64,000 nucleotides of DNA from Dermatemys mawii (Eukaryota > Chordata > Testudines > Dermatemydidae). Under the pieces are notes generated by a model. It did not search any database. It saw nothing but the letters and a program-made list of their open reading frames with translations, and had not been told where the DNA came from. The DNA lies in NCBI GenBank assembly GCA_007922305.1, contig ML677326.1, positions 57,034,785-57,098,784 on the forward strand, in the 5' to 3' direction. The position numbers were made by a program, and so were the translations under genes. Every line of letters begins with the position of its first letter. Position 1 is the first letter of the stretch. Positions 23,417 to 37,358 of the stretch are shown here, piece by piece.

Positions 23417-24423
23417 TCATTATCTCTCTCTCATCCAGTGAATAGTCCAGTATTTCATATAAAATCAGATAGCTGCGTGAGGAAAAATTGAGATAGATCC
23501 ATCCCAGAATACCCAATAGTCACCAAAAATGCGCTTTAATCCCTGTGGTGAATCTGGGGGATGGGGGATGAGAAACTATCCAGTAAATTTGCAAATAGTT
23601 TTGGTTGACCCAAAACTGCATTTTTCGGTGCATAACTGTTAGAAAAATTGTGACCAGATCTAGAAAAGCCTTGATCAGCTTCAGGTACTGTGTGTGTAGA
23701 CAAGGCCGCAAGGTACAGAGAATGTGAGCAAGCCACTTGCCCAGTAGCCAGAACTCCAGGGTGAAAGGTATGGAAAGATGGCAATTTTGAGTAACAATTC
23801 AAGCATATAGTCCTTCTAACTAACTAAAGTAAACATGTCTGAAGTGGAGTTGAGGCAGTCACATGGCAGTTTCTTGAGAAAAGCAGCAAATGAAATAGAA
23901 AGAAACTAGAAAACAATATCTTGATCTGTGTACATTTATTTTCTCTTTCAGCGAGAAAGTAACTCCAACACTAGTTGCTTGAGCTTTTTCTTACTTGCAC
24001 CTAAAACAGGCAATGTCCATATGCTTTCTCAAATACCAATTATGCATGTGTGTTATAAAGATAAGATACATTAGGATAGGTCAATAGCTCAGATAACATT
24101 GATCCACCCCTCTGATCCCCCAAACAATCAACCTATTTTCCTTTCTACAACCAACAAGCCTTGCCCACAGATAACAACAATTAAATCTTCATGAAAAAGA
24201 CAACAGATGAGAGGAAGCCAGTCCATCTCAGTTCTGTTTCAGTCCTCAGAAGGCAACACAATAGATTCACTAGCACAGTGGGTTACTGCTTCAAGCTGTA
24301 ACTAAGACCCACTAGCTAAGTGTTTCTTTTCTTAAGTCTTTAGGCCTTCTTGACACTTTGCCACCAATGTACTGAAATAGCCAGCTAATTTTTCATTGAT
24401 CACAAAGTCCCATGAAGTGTCAC

Positions 24424-24547
24424 TAGGGTAAACAGATGTCCTGATTTTATAGGGACAGTCCCGATTTTTGGGTCCTTTTCTTATATAGACTCCTATTACC
24501 TCCCAAACCCTGTCCCGATTTTTCACACTTGCTGTCTGGTCACCCTA
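24424..24547 (+). mobile_element. Short TAGGGT-ended hAT-like element, copy A
   Basis: It begins TAGGGTAAACAGATGTCCTG and ends TGTCTGGTCACCCTA. It is flanked by a perfect 8-bp duplication, AGTGTCAC (24416-24423 and 24548-24555). The interior has TATAGGGACAGTCCCGATTT and TCTTATATAGACTCCTATTA. Same family as the elements at 34970, 36319 and 57674. Confidence 0.93.
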
Positions 24548-24769
24548 AGTGTCACCCACTAATTGGGTACACCAAAAAACAGAGAAGGGGATCAGTAGTA
24601 AAACCTAGACCTTTTAAAATAAAGCACAGATCCTAGAAAGAGTTAATTTCTTTTTTTAACAGACTTGCTCAAATTCTACTTAGGCCCTTCATGTGGTGTT
24701 AACTATGATGCTATGTGGTCAGAGCTGAGTTTTTTTGAGAATGTCTCCATGTTGAGGCCGGGTTTCTTA

Positions 24770-25110
24770 TATAATGATCTGATCACTGATAGGCAGGCCT
24801 TTATGACATCAAGACTGGGTTACTGCAATGTGTATACTGTGGGCTACTTTAAAGACTGCTTCGTTGCCTGCAGCCGGTGCAAAAAGCCATCATACAATTG
24901 GGGGTGGGTGGAGAGCACAGGAGATCCTGCTTTCTGACTGTTGTGCTCATTTTTTTGGCTTTCTATTTGAAACGGATTCAGTGCCAAATGCTTTTCAAAG
25001 CATTCACTGGACTAGATTCCTGTTACCTTGTGACTTCCTGCTCTCCCTCTACCCTTATGTCATCATGACCCCTAAAGTCAGGGGGTTGAAGGAACCAAGA
25101 ACCTTTAGAG
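24770..25110 (+). pseudogene. Decayed LINE reverse-transcriptase tail (L2/CR1-like)
   Basis: One frame reads TSRLGYCNVYTVG, close to the SRLDYCN signature near the end of vertebrate LINE reverse transcriptases. After a frameshift, LLRCLQPVQKAIIQL matches the LQ.VQNAAARL block. LKRIQCQMLFKAFTGLDSCYL then matches the R.I.FK.L...KALHGL.P.YL block. Three family blocks in the right order and spacing, spread over different frames, mark a dead LINE fragment. Assignment to L2 rather than CR1 is uncertain. Confidence 0.7.
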
Positions 25111-25185
25111 GTAGGAGGAGTATTATTTGTATCTTTTTTTCTGTTGTGACCTATGGACAGCCACAGAATGAACCCAATAAATAGC

Positions 25186-28100
25186 ACTTAAAGTTCTTTC
25201 TTTGTTTCAGAAAGCCTTTGACAGGGCAGTTCGGTTTTATATTATACTTTACTGTTGTTTTAATCTAATAGTTTGGGTCTTTCAATCTATATAGGTAAAT
25301 GTGCATGCATGTAGCCTATAGAACTCAGTATTTGCACATATCTGAAAGCAGGATATAGATGTATGTCTCTTTTCTTTTAAATCCCTTCTCCCCCAGGATA
25401 TGTTTCAAATTCAAGCATTCCTTAAATACAACTTATATTACAAGGAATATTTTCTTTTGATTTTAGAAATAAAATTTTTATAAGTAACAGAAAATGGAAG
25501 TGATCATTTTCCTGCAACTCCAGATGAATTACTAAGGCTCTAGCAGAAATTCCAAAAGCCATTAAAGAGAAAAGAATGGGAACCACATGCAACATACTTG
25601 GGACTCACATAAACAGAACATTATTTCAATATATTTCGAACTCCCATGGTCTCATTTTATAGTTGGATTCAATAATTCCTTTTAAATGGACAGAAAAGGT
25701 ACACCATTATCTTTATATTACATGCTGATCTTCAGTTTCAGTATAGATTTAAAAATTATGACTTTCCCCCTCATAAGGAAATAAAAACCTTTTACAGCAT
25801 ATCATTTGCTCTCTCTAAACAGGGCCAGAGTATGGCTAAATTCTTTTGTATCTGAAAAATTCAGAGTACAAATGTTATATTTGAGAGAGAAAGCATAGTA
25901 TTTTGGTTAAGGCATTCGGAAGAGACTTAAGAAGTCTATGGAATGGCCAAAATCCAGATTTTCTATGTGAGGTTGGATATGTCACTTGAATATTTTGATC
26001 ACGCCCATTAATTTTGGACACCTCTATCTTTGAATGCCCAACTCAAGGTACCTTGGACTGATTTTCAGAGGTGTTGCATGCCCCACAGTCCCACTGGAAA
26101 TATGCATCCTGATTGCCACAATCTCAGCTAAACACAGGATAATTTTACTTTGTACATAAATAATAAAAACAAATATATTAAACAAGGGAAGATTAAGGAA
26201 AACTATATAATACTGTACTGCAGACAGATAGCCCAAACAAGAAGTGTTTTTTAGCAACACATGGAATGGCAATGCCCCTGGAGAATTCTCTCTCTCAGTA
26301 ATATGACTACTATTATAAACAACTGCTTAACAGCATCACTTTTAAAGCATCACAACTGACAGAATTCAGAAATGTTATATAAAGAAAAAACCTAGCATGC
26401 CTGATTGATAGTTCACCAACTTCTTGATGGGGTAGTTGAGAGATCCATGCTTTCCTTTCAGTTGGATGTCAGAGAGATTTGCAGTCTAATGCACTAAGAC
26501 CCCTAGCAACCACTGGGGACACCTACAGCCTTATTAAACGTTGTTTAAACTATTGCTTTTAAACATGTCAGAGCTGCACTGAAGAAAAGCAGCACCATGG
26601 CATCCTCTTGCAGCTAATAGATTTTTTGGTTCCTAGTAACTGAACAATCAAGAAACTGATGTTCTCATTTAACCCTCTGAAAACAGGTACAGGAAGCATA
26701 TGTCACCAACACATATATAAAGAGTGCATGGAAAAAATCTCATCCACAAAAAATGACGACCACCTCTGAGGTTTTCAAAGCTCCACTTTAAGTGGAAAAT
26801 TCACTAGATCTTTGGTAGTTGTGTACTACAGTCATAAATCAGGGTGCCCTTCTGATACTTTCAGACACTACAAACAAAGGCTTATATTTTAGTGCCAAAA
26901 TAAGTACAGTGAGGTGGGCTGGAAGAAATACAGCACCACTGGGTTTCTGTGTCAGGAAGCATTCCTTCAGTTTGTTCAAAACTTTGTGTTGCCTTGGTGA
27001 ATCTGCTCTGTTAGCCAAAGTTGGACTCATTAAAAGTTTTGTATGTAAATAATGAAAGATGAACAGCTTCAAACAAATCATCCCCATAAACTGGATACAG
27101 ATATTACTGATACTTTATATGTACATGTTTAGATGAATATACATTTACACACGCACATTTATTCTATCCTTATTTTCTCTCTTTAGAGAGAAGAAAAAGA
27201 TCACATGTACTTTCATTTTCCTGTGTGTTACACTGTATATATATGTAATATATGTTATAGAGATATTAATATAAGCATGTCTGTTGCTAGTGATTATTTT
27301 CATACAATTAATGTTCAGCATAATTAAATATTTAGCTCAATAGGGACAATAGGTCAAAACAGAATTTAGAAATGAATTCTCCCAGGCTGTGACTAAGGTG
27401 CAGGAAGATTACGTCCAAGGGCAGGCCTGATTTAAGGTAACCAGGACTCAGATCAAAAAGTTGATTCTCTTGAGAAGTCACAGCATCATATGCAGCTTTG
27501 CCATAGATTTAAACTGGATATATGCATGCAGAGTGGTTGAAGAACAAGAACCATATATTTTATGACTCTGTAGTCCAAAAATCTCAACTAAGTAACAACT
27601 CATGCCCTGACTTTTGACTAGAGGTTGTGCAAGAACTCATAATAAAATTTCTCCAGATCACTGGATACTGCCTGAATGCCCCTCCTGCTGTTTGAAATAG
27701 ACATTTCTCCATAACAAGAGAGATGTTCAAAACCCAATTTAAAAATTCAGTCCATATTTCATTCAACACCTTTTAATGACATTTAGCTATTCAGATTTAA
27801 ATCAAAGAATTAAAACAATTCCTAGCAACTATGTTTCAGTAAAATACATTGTGTTTCTTTCAGCTGGTTATATTACACACCAATAAAAGCAAGGAAATTC
27901 AAAGTAAAATGTGGATGCTCTATCCTTATCTCCCCCATGCTGTCTCATTATTCACAGGGATCTCAGATCCTGTGCTGTAATATTAGGCACAACAGGGTAC
28001 AGACCTTACGGTGTCAGCTTTCACTTAGAATTTGATGGCTTTTGTTGGTCAGTATCAATGTTAACATTACTTAAACTCTGTTATGAGTTAATCTATTTTT

Positions 28101-31100
28101 ACACTTCATTTCGGAAAAAAATGCAAGGATTTTGCCAAGGAAAACCAAAACCCTTTCTTGTACATTTCTGCTGGCTGACACATCATGTCTACAAAGGAGT
28201 GCCTCTCTAGAAATTCTTTTCATAGAACAGAACCTCTAGGACTAATGAAACATATGCCACATTGTGAACATTTACCAGAACTAGGTTGCCAGTGTGGCAG
28301 CACATAGGCAACAGTGTACAGTAGCTCGTTATAGACAGACTTAGGTCTTGGATTAATTACCTCTTTCATATTCCCAAGACTGGAGCATGTACTGAAAAGT
28401 TTACATTGCCTTGACCTGGTTAACATTTTCTGAAAGGAACCAGTAAGAAAAGGAGTGTGGCTTTCCTGCTTGTTACTAGAACATTGTATAGAAAGGGTCC
28501 ATTCTGAAAACAGACATTGGGCACAATCCTGAGTCCTACTGCTGCTCCTTTGTGCTGTTCCCATTTGGGACACTGCAGCCAGGGGGTAGTTTAGAGCAGC
28601 CTTACAGCTAATCTAAATTATGCTGAGGGTCAAACCTGCCCCCCCCCATCTGCTCTCAGTGGGGAGGTGCACTGAACTGCTTTGTGGTCCCCTTTATTTT
28701 GTGGAACCAGGCAGAGACTGGGTGCAGCACTAGATTGAGACCATTGTACTTTTAGAAAAATGTAAATGTTCGACTCCCTTTCTTATGGTGAAGGAAAGCT
28801 TGAGTATTAACCATTCTCTAAATTCACACTCCGAGCCAATAAAGGAAATGCAGACTTCCTCTCTTGGCACAGCTTGTAGTGCCTCAAGCAGGTCAAGAAG
28901 TGACTGTGTAAAGTGTCTAGACAATAAAGTGGAAGAAAATATTTTTCAGAAAATGCGATTCGTGTGGTAATCCAGAAATTATATTTTGTATGCTCAGCCA
29001 TGAATTACCTTATTTCTCTTTTGCTTTGCTATTATACTGATGGTGAATGTGACAAAAATGTAAATAATTTTTACATCTCATAAAATCCCAAAATATTGGA
29101 TGAGATCCTGATACATAGGGTTATGAAAGTTCCCATCATGTTTTCTGCAGAATAAAGGCATTAGCCTGAGTATCCTGGTCAAGTTCTAACTTGGGTAATA
29201 ACATGTATACCCAAGTTCTTCCCATTTCTAAATGAATATAGTATTACTACTTTCCCGGCCATAAGATAATTGTTTAATGTTGTCATTATGGAGTGGTAGC
29301 GTCACTCCACTCCAAAAGAGAATGCAATGAATGTGTGTGCATGTGTGTGTGTGTATTTATTCACTGAACTACTATCTATAAAGTATATTGAAATGTTTCA
29401 AGATGGAAGGTTATTTATGAATATAAAGTTACATACACATATCATGATCCGAGATTAGTCTTGTAATGAGACAAGTGTGTACAGCCATTTATTAGATTAC
29501 CAAAGATGACCACGTGTACCAAATACTCAATGTTCTGCACATGTGACAACCTGAAGTGTTTGTCACTTTATGATAGAAATTAATGTCTTTGGGCCATCAA
29601 AACCTTCTTTATTGTTCTACCCCTTGATAATTACTGCAATGCAATCATTTATTGCTTATTTCAAACAATTCATCAGGAAACCCATCATTAGAAGGTTATT
29701 TCCCCATCCCCATCAAGTAGGGCAAAAAAGTGAAGAATAACCACATGAGGTATTATGTTCATGATGAGCTAATCCTTAAGACTTAATAGTTTGCTAAAAT
29801 TAAAAAAGTAAATATGTAAAACAATGAACTACAGTGTCAAATTCACCTTTTGGATAATAATCTCAAACACCTAACCTCAATCTACTTCTGTGCTCTTTAT
29901 TCTTTCTCCCTTTGCCCCTCTGCTCTCCTCAAGCTGTACAGTTTATCGTTTCTTCAGGTCTCTCCCTCATTCATTTCTGGGTCTTCTTCTAGACCAATAA
30001 GCCCGGAACTCCTGCCCTTTCCCAGTCTCCAAGGCCTCCACACTCTCCTCCAAGACTCTTTGAAAAGAGATTTCAAAAGGCCAATAAATCTCAGATTACT
30101 CCTCTGAAGCACAAACAACAAACGAAAAAGTTTAAACCCCAAAGCATAAGATATTCCACTGAAAAAATATGGAACTAATCAGATGTGTACTTCACCATTC
30201 AATTATATAGCTTTTCATTGCTCCCATTCCCATTTTGTACATTTTAATCTTCGATATTAATATTTTGAGGGCCAAGTCTTTGTCTCCATACCCTTCTACA
30301 TAATGCCATTCATGTAATTTAGGTGCACAGCGATCACCACAAGGAACCCCATGTAGACTGATGCTACACTATACTCCTTGGTGTCTGAAAATTTTTGGTG
30401 TGGATAAAAATCACAAGGAATGCACAGGATGTTATATTCAGAGCTACTGAAGATTACAGCTGCTTGAATGCTATTTGGTGAATTCCTTATTTGAAGCATT
30501 TGGTTATTTTTCTTCAAATTATTGGACAAATAACTTTGTTAGTATTCCATCAGCTCTTATATTTAACGAGGCGGGTATCTACTGGTGCATAAATAAACCA
30601 TGTACACTTATGGAGTGCTGATTCAATCATCATCCTTGCAGTTACTATTTTGCTCAGCTGAAATACAATTAATGAATGCTGTCTCTGAACATGTGCTTTA
30701 TTTTGTTCATTTAATTGCATGCCCTTTATGAGCAAGGTGTAAAATTAGCTGCTAAAGTATCAAACACCTTACTCTTCTGCCTTCTCTATTACTTGCTCAG
30801 ATGGTCATAAATTCACACAGGATACAAACCTGTATCAGTCAGGTCATTGTCAAGATATTGAACTATTTCCCTCCCCTCCATCCCCCACCACATAAAGGCC
30901 AAAAGTTGCTTACCACTCTAATGGGCCACAGACTTACAGGTAAAGAATTTGTGACAGGAAGAAGTCAATGCCGGGCCAAAACTTTTGGCTGTGCTTTATC
31001 ATGGATCTAAAAAAAGCAGCTCCACTTGTTTGCACTCTTTCATAGTAAGATTTTTGAAAAGCCACTTTTGCAAATTAGCACAAGAACAAAACAACTGGGG

Positions 31101-34100
31101 AGTCTTGTATTAGTTCACATTTAGTGTTGAAATTTGTAGTTGTATTGATGATTAGTTCTCATATTACTGATGCAACCAATATTTTGGTGGTCACTAGGAA
31201 AGCGAATACACAGCATATCTTCATAACAATGCTTTTTATTATAAATTGGTCGCTAAAGTTGCCTAATACCCAGTTCTAGTGAAGTCTGTTTTAAAACACT
31301 GCTGGTCCACTGTCATGTTTAGGAACAGATTAAATGGTTGAACAAAACAAGACCCTAACCTTCCAACCAAACTTAAAATGAGCATTTCTGGGGAATACAT
31401 ACCCCAACTATCCTGCTCTGGTCCTTTTTATTAGTCCTTGAGTTTTTGGTTCCAGCCAAGAGGACAAGTGTTGAAATACCATGTCAAAGGCAATTTTTAC
31501 AGTATTCGTTGCCCAACCAAATGTAGGAAGTGACAAAATCTTACTTTGAAAAATGGGACTAAAAACTAAGAATACTGACTCAAGTGATTCACATTAGGTT
31601 CAGGACACTGTGTGGATCGATCAAGTTAACCAAAACCACTGATTTTGCTATGGTTCGCCCATTCTTCTTGTTATCAGTTATAAATCGTAATCATTCCATG
31701 TCTGATATTTGTATAGTGAATCATAGACTAGGTCTGGGTTCCTGGCAGTTATTGGGGCTCCAATTAGTGCAACATTATTATTTATATTATATTCGATAGA
31801 CAGATCGATCGAGCAGACAAGGCCTTCAGTGAAGTATGGTATGCACAGATCATAAACACAATACTTTCCAGGTGGCAGTTGAAATAGCATACGACAGTTC
31901 AAATAGCACATCCCATGAAATTTATGCCAGAAAACATAGTTGCTCTTCCAGAATAGTGGTTGCAGTTCAGTACAAACCACAAAATACTGAGAAGAATGGC
32001 TCCTTGACCTCAGTGCCCAATCAAATATGAGATGTGTCCATTCCTTTTTTTTAGATGTGAGCTGTGCAGCACCATATTCCTTAACTTAACACTGATCCAA
32101 AAGTTCCAACAGCAGACACTGGCTTCTCTTTGATAGCCAATGCATATCTCTGCTTTCCAAGCTGCTATAAACACATCATTATAAAAAAGGCAAGTCTTAC
32201 ATTTCCCAGCATCCTTTCTAATTACTTGCCTGCTGCCAGGAAACTTTAACATATTTTGTCTTCACAATCAACATTTAAACAAATGTCTGATACACATTAT
32301 TAAAAAAAATAAAAAACTAAAATTCAAGCAGCACCAAAAGCAGTTACTGTGTAAATGACAAAGTTATTAGGTAACACTGAGATATTCCTTTCAAGACTCA
32401 ATTATAAACATTTACAAAAATAAACTAACAGAAAGAGAGTACATAAATGATGGGAACTCACATGCATTTTGAATACACCACAGACTCCAAGCTGCATACA
32501 AAAGATGATGATTTTGATAACAAACCATAACATTTAGAGTGATAAGCTTTCTAAAATATCTGGATTCTCCTGTTTTAATCCACGAATTCTTTCATCAGGT
32601 TGAGAGAAATCTCCTATAAAAGAAGGGCCCTCACTATGTTACAGCTCTATCATATACTAACAACTGGTTCAGCTGATGTTGAGACACACACACAACACAC
32701 CCCGCTGCTGTCACACTAGCATCCCAAATGCAACTGGAAAAATGAATCTAATGCCAAAGACCACAAATAAAATGCATTTCTGAGCTTGGCTACAGTTATA
32801 GAAAAAGTTATAAGTGATAGTAAATATTAATTTTTAAAAAACTACTTGCAAGAGCTGCAAACACCAAGATCACACTAAAAAAAGTCTTTGGTTGCTCTGA
32901 CCTTTCATTCTCCATCACTATGTATTAGTCATGGGTTTACCTGATCCAAAAAAGCATGCAGCATACATAAACAGCATCGTCACACCTTACCTTTTCAATG
33001 CCTACTTTATTATCACAGTGCCAGGGAACAACTTTTTCAGATAAAGAGACAGACAGATTCGTTGTAGCAGTAAAACCAGCACTTTGGGACTGAAGTGGAG
33101 TCTAGCAGGTTCTCAATATTATATACAGATTAGTCAGAGAGAACACCAACTTCATGACTCAGTGATTCTTCACGAAAGTTTTTTAGCTCTAGCAACTTCA
33201 GAATAAGAGTCCTCCAGAGTTACTGCGAGTTCCTCAGTGTGCTTACTAAAAGAATTACCACATTTCTGAAAACTGCAGTCAAGTTGGTGTTTTTCCTATG
33301 GTTTGTCACCTTTGTTTTCAGGATATTCTTCTAAATCAGTACAGTCTTCTAAGTTTTAAATTAATCTTCCCTTAGAGCGTCAAGGGTTTGGATTTTTTTT
33401 TAAACTTTTGCCCAAAAAATCTTTCACTGCACGTTACCATGGTGCAGCAATACCCTCTTTTTCCAATACTTTTGTGTCCATTTCCATTACAAACTGTGCA
33501 AACATCTTTAATAAATGAAGAAAAGCTGAATGCGAGAGGAAAGGAAACAAACAGTCTGGATTCTCTGGAATTAACATATTCCTGAAATGGCAGCAGTTAG
33601 AAATTTTTCCACTGGAGCTGGGGTTAACCTTTCTGCAAAACATACAGTTTATTTACATTGCCTAGTCTGCCACATCACTTCCACCCATAGTGCACAAAGG
33701 CAGAGTATAGTAGCACATCCACATATTTTAATGAAAATCTAGAATGAAGGAAGTTATGTTTCAGTTGGATTTTTTTTTTTTTGCTTTAAATTATGTTTAT
33801 ATTTATCCCTTGGAGTTGAGCAGCATTCCAACCTTCAGTTTTCCTGACTTTTCAGATTAGAACTACCTTAGGCGCTCTCTTCAGAACATATATACTGTTT
33901 TATTAGATGCCTCCGCCACATATTTTATAAACATTCTGTTGTGCCTTGTTGACCTACTGGAAAACGGTGTCAGAGTTCTGGGAATGTCTACTGATGTTGT
34001 ATATTGCCAGCAAGTTATTTTGTGATTGAATTATACTTTCAAAATGTTAAATATTCCCAGGATGACAAACGTGTTCTTCAAATGTTATCGCTATTACATA

Positions 34101-34329
34101 TTCCACTGAAAACATCAGGGGAATGCCGATACTTGTTTTTGTGGAGAGAGGAAAAAAGTGTGGAGAATGGGGATCATCCACCACATCCTTCTGCCTCTCA
34201 CCTTTCCATTACTCTATTTAATTTGAGTCGACCAAAAGCTTTCCACCTGCTGATGTGGAAGGTTGCTTCAACTTTGCAAGCAAATGAAGAGCAAAGTTAA
34301 ATTATCAGCAACACCATAGCACACAAACT
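25186..34329. other. PALLD: Nine-kilobase intron stretch with no clear element
   Basis: I see no exon and no intact transposon. 25985-26110 has CACCTCTATCTTTGAATGCC and TGATTTTCAGAGGTGTTG words typical of an old foldback repeat. A short (GT)n lies at 29334-29354 and a TA-rich run at 27234-27260. 29880-30110 is pyrimidine-rich. Much of the rest looks unique. Confidence 0.45.
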
Positions 34330-34969
34330 CAAGATAATGAGAACTCAGGGTATATATGCAATGCAATGGGAAGTGTGACTGCAGTATGGGTACACATAGC
34401 CAAACTAGCTTTGATCTAAGTAGCTCTGACAATAGCAGGGAATCCACAAAGCATGGGTGGCAGCACAGGCTAGCTGCTGCCAGGGTATAGCTACACTGCA
34501 AAAGAAGTTCAGATTTTAAACCCAGGCTCAAGCCTAACTCCCTTTCTGCATACACACAAATTGTTCTAAACCAAGACTTGGTCCCAGGACCCATGGAGGT
34601 GGAGCCTAAGTCAAGCCGGACCCAGGATTCAAGCTCTGTTGCCTTTACACTGTAGACACAACCTCACTGGACGCATGCTCTGGGACTCCACCAAAAGTGT
34701 TCCAACCCCCAGGCCAATTTGCTTTGTCCTCTGGACAGTCAAGTTTTCTCACACTGCACCAAGCACAAAGGGCTAGAGTTGCCACATTCTGGAAGTGTGC
34801 TAGGATGTTGGGGATATGGATGGTTGGACTTGGGCCTGCATCAAGCAGCGTATGGTAGGTCTATGTGAACGGGGGAACTTTCCCAGCTTATACACTATCC
34901 TGGTGAAGTGGGCTAGCAAAGGATCTGAGTCCCCGCTCCCACTTTCTTTACCCAGAGGCCTGCCTGACC

Positions 34970-35051
34970 TAGGGTGACCAGATAGCAAGAGTGAAATATA
35001 GCCCCCAAAACCAGGATTCTTTCTGTAAAATCGGGACATCTGATCACCCTA
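34970..35051 (-). mobile_element. Short TAGGGT-ended hAT-like element, copy B, internally deleted
   Basis: TAGGGTGACCAGATAGCAAG at the left and GGACATCTGATCACCCTA at the right, with a perfect 8-bp duplication GCCTGACC (34962-34969 and 35052-35059). At 82 bp it is about two-thirds of the length of its relatives, having lost the middle. Confidence 0.93.
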
Positions 35052-35196
35052 GCCTGACCTCAAGGGCTCCCCTTTCACTCTCTTGAATGGTAGAGTCCTC
35101 ATAACCCAGAGGAGGCTGGGCTCAGAATTTCTGGGCCCAGGATTTCTGGAGTGCTCGACCCCAACCTTGTTGTGGTCACTTAAGGTGGGGCTAAGG

Positions 35197-35874
35197 CAAG
35201 GGAGTGCAAACTATGCTCCACGGGTGAGATCCAGCCTGTCAGGGCTTTCAGTCCGGCCTGTGGGATTCCAGACCTGTGACAGTGGAGCTAAGGCAGGCTC
35301 CCTGCCTGCTCCAGCCCTGCGCCACTCCTGGAAGCGGCCGGCACTACGTCCTTGCAGCCCCTGGAGGAAGGAGGGGGGCAGAGGGCTCCATCTGCTGCCC
35401 TGACCTGCAGGCACCACCCTCCACAGCTCCCATTGGCTGGGAATGGGGAACTGCAGCCAGTGGGAGTTTTGGGGGTAGTACCCGCAGGCAAGGGCAGCAT
35501 GCGTCTGCCCCATCCCACCCCACCCCTAGGAGCCACTGCTGAACATGCTGGCTATTTCCAGGAGCAGCGCAGGGCAAGGACAGGCAGGGAGCCTGCCTTA
35601 GCCACACTGTGAGATGCTGCGATCCCAAAGCTCCTTGAGGTAAGCAGTGCCCGGCCGGAGCCCACACCCAAACCGCTCCTGCACCCCGCATCCCTGCACT
35701 AAGCCCCCTCCTGCACTTTGCATCCCCTGCCCTGTGCCCTGAGCCCCTTCCTGTGCACCTCACCGACTCCCATGCCCCCTCTCAAATCTCAAGCCCCTGC
35801 CCCACATTCATGGCCCTGCATACAATTTCCCCTCCTAGATGTGGCCCTTGAGCCAAAAAGTTTGACCACCCCTG
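35197..35874. mobile_element. GC-rich non-autonomous hAT element, 678 bp
   Basis: The left end CAAGGGAGTGCAAACTATGC and the right end AAAAAGTTTGACCACCCCTG are inverted hAT termini. Flanking 8-mers GGCTAAGG and GCCTAGGG agree at 6 of 8 positions. The interior is rich in GGCAGGCTCCCTGCCTGCTC-like and CCCATTGGCTGGGAA words. It gives long overlapping open frames on both strands but no recognisable protein. Confidence 0.85.
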
Positions 35875-36318
35875 GCCTAGGGTGTCCCCAACTCCAGGGT
35901 GCTCTCTCTGCACTGAATGCTTCCCTGACCCACAGTTCAAAGCAAATAATGTTTTTTAAACAGCAATCAATTTTTAAAAATGAGGAAAAAATGGGAAAGG
36001 TTAAAGGAAAACACATAACCCTACTCTGTTGCATGGGGACATCACAACCAGTATCTCTGGAATGTAAGGGAAGTTCACAGTCTGTTCCCCACAAGTCCCA
36101 GGCTGAGTTTTAGTAAGGGGACAATAGTCTCTATACATCTGTGCAGAAATAAAACAACCGTGGCATGGCCAAAGCTGGCCTGGGTCAGCTCACTTGGGTT
36201 TGTGGGACTTGGGATGTGGGGCTAAAATTCATGGGATAGATGTTCAGGCTTGGGCTTGAGTCTGAGCTCTGGGACCTTCCAACCTTGCAAGGTTCCTGAG
36301 CTCAGGGTCCAGTCCAAG

Positions 36319-36441
36319 TAGGGTGACCAGACAGCAAGTGTGAAAAATCGGGACAGGGGGTGGGGGGTAATGGAGCCCATACAAGAAAAAGACCCGAGAA
36401 TTGGGACTGTCCGTATAAAATTGGGACATCTGGTCACCCTA
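36319..36441 (-). mobile_element. Short TAGGGT-ended hAT-like element, copy C
   Basis: It begins TAGGGTGACCAGACAGCAAG and ends GACATCTGGTCACCCTA, with a perfect 8-bp duplication AGTCCAAG (36311-36318 and 36442-36449). It runs opposite to copies A and D. Confidence 0.93.
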
Positions 36442-37358
36442 AGTCCAAGCTCAAATGTTTACATAGCGATTTCTTGCCCTGGAGCCCAAGCCCAGGTCTG
36501 ACTTTGCCCAGCCGAGGACTTTTTATCCCTGTGTAGACATCCCTGTACTGTAGATGCTAGAGTCCTAGACTGAGATCTGGGTTCAACAATTCCTCATCTG
36601 GGGTTACAAGTGGCTGTAGATACTCAAGACCTAAGTTAATTCGAGTTCTACTAATCCCAGGCTCACATTGCAGCGTAGACATACCCACAGTGTCCTGGGC
36701 AGGTTTCTACAGCCTGTGCTTCAGCAGATTCACTACTGTTGTTATTTAAGCTAGGTATTTTTATTTAAGCTAGCTCAGGTATGTCTACAGGTGCTACAGT
36801 CACAGCTCTCATTGTAACATTGGCATGCCCTCAGAAATTTTCATCCAGGAACTCCTGTTCTCATCAGCACCCTGGAACAGAACTATGCTTGGCGTTAGGT
36901 TGGTTATACTTACTGAACATAGCATTTTGCCCACTCACATTTAAACAAGTAGTGTAACTGTCAGCCAGTAATAGCTGTAGATAGGCAATCTGCATGACAC
37001 TAAATCCCTGCTTCTGGATAGTATCACTGAACTGCTTTTCCCTTAATTATACCTTCAGATTCTTATTTACTAACAATTAAACAAATTAACAGCAGAGGAG
37101 AGGAAATTAGTAGAAACCATGCCAGTGAGCTCAGCTGTGCTGCATTAAGAATTCTGGAAGAGAGGAAAAAGGAGGAATGCCATTTTATGAGTCTGGAAGG
37201 CAAAGGCAAAACAAAGGACACTTTCATGCATCAAGTTATCATGAGATACTCTCCCAACTGTGATTCAACAAACATAACTGTGAATAAGAGGTGCACATCA
37301 AGCTCACCATGGCACAGCCCAAATAATACCACCTTGTTCTTCACCATTGTCTCTCAAA

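Larger units (their letters stand above)
34330..36830. repeat. Nested repeat block: old element interrupted by three insertions
   Basis: Flanking and intervening parts (GGGTATAGCTACACTGCAAA, TTTAAACCCAGGCTCAAG, ACTGTAGACACAACCTCACT, CAGCGTAGACATACCCACAG, GCTAGCTCAGGTATGTCTAC) belong to long, diverged chelonian DNA repeats. Inserted within them are the elements at 34970-35051, 35197-35874 and 36319-36441, each listed separately. No host exon is visible. Confidence 0.6.

Noticed and set aside
35083..36113. Cluster of long open frames and a GC-rich, CpG-island-like region
   Set aside because: It coincides with the hAT element 35197-35874 and flanking repeats. No promoter arrangement or protein family was recognisable.
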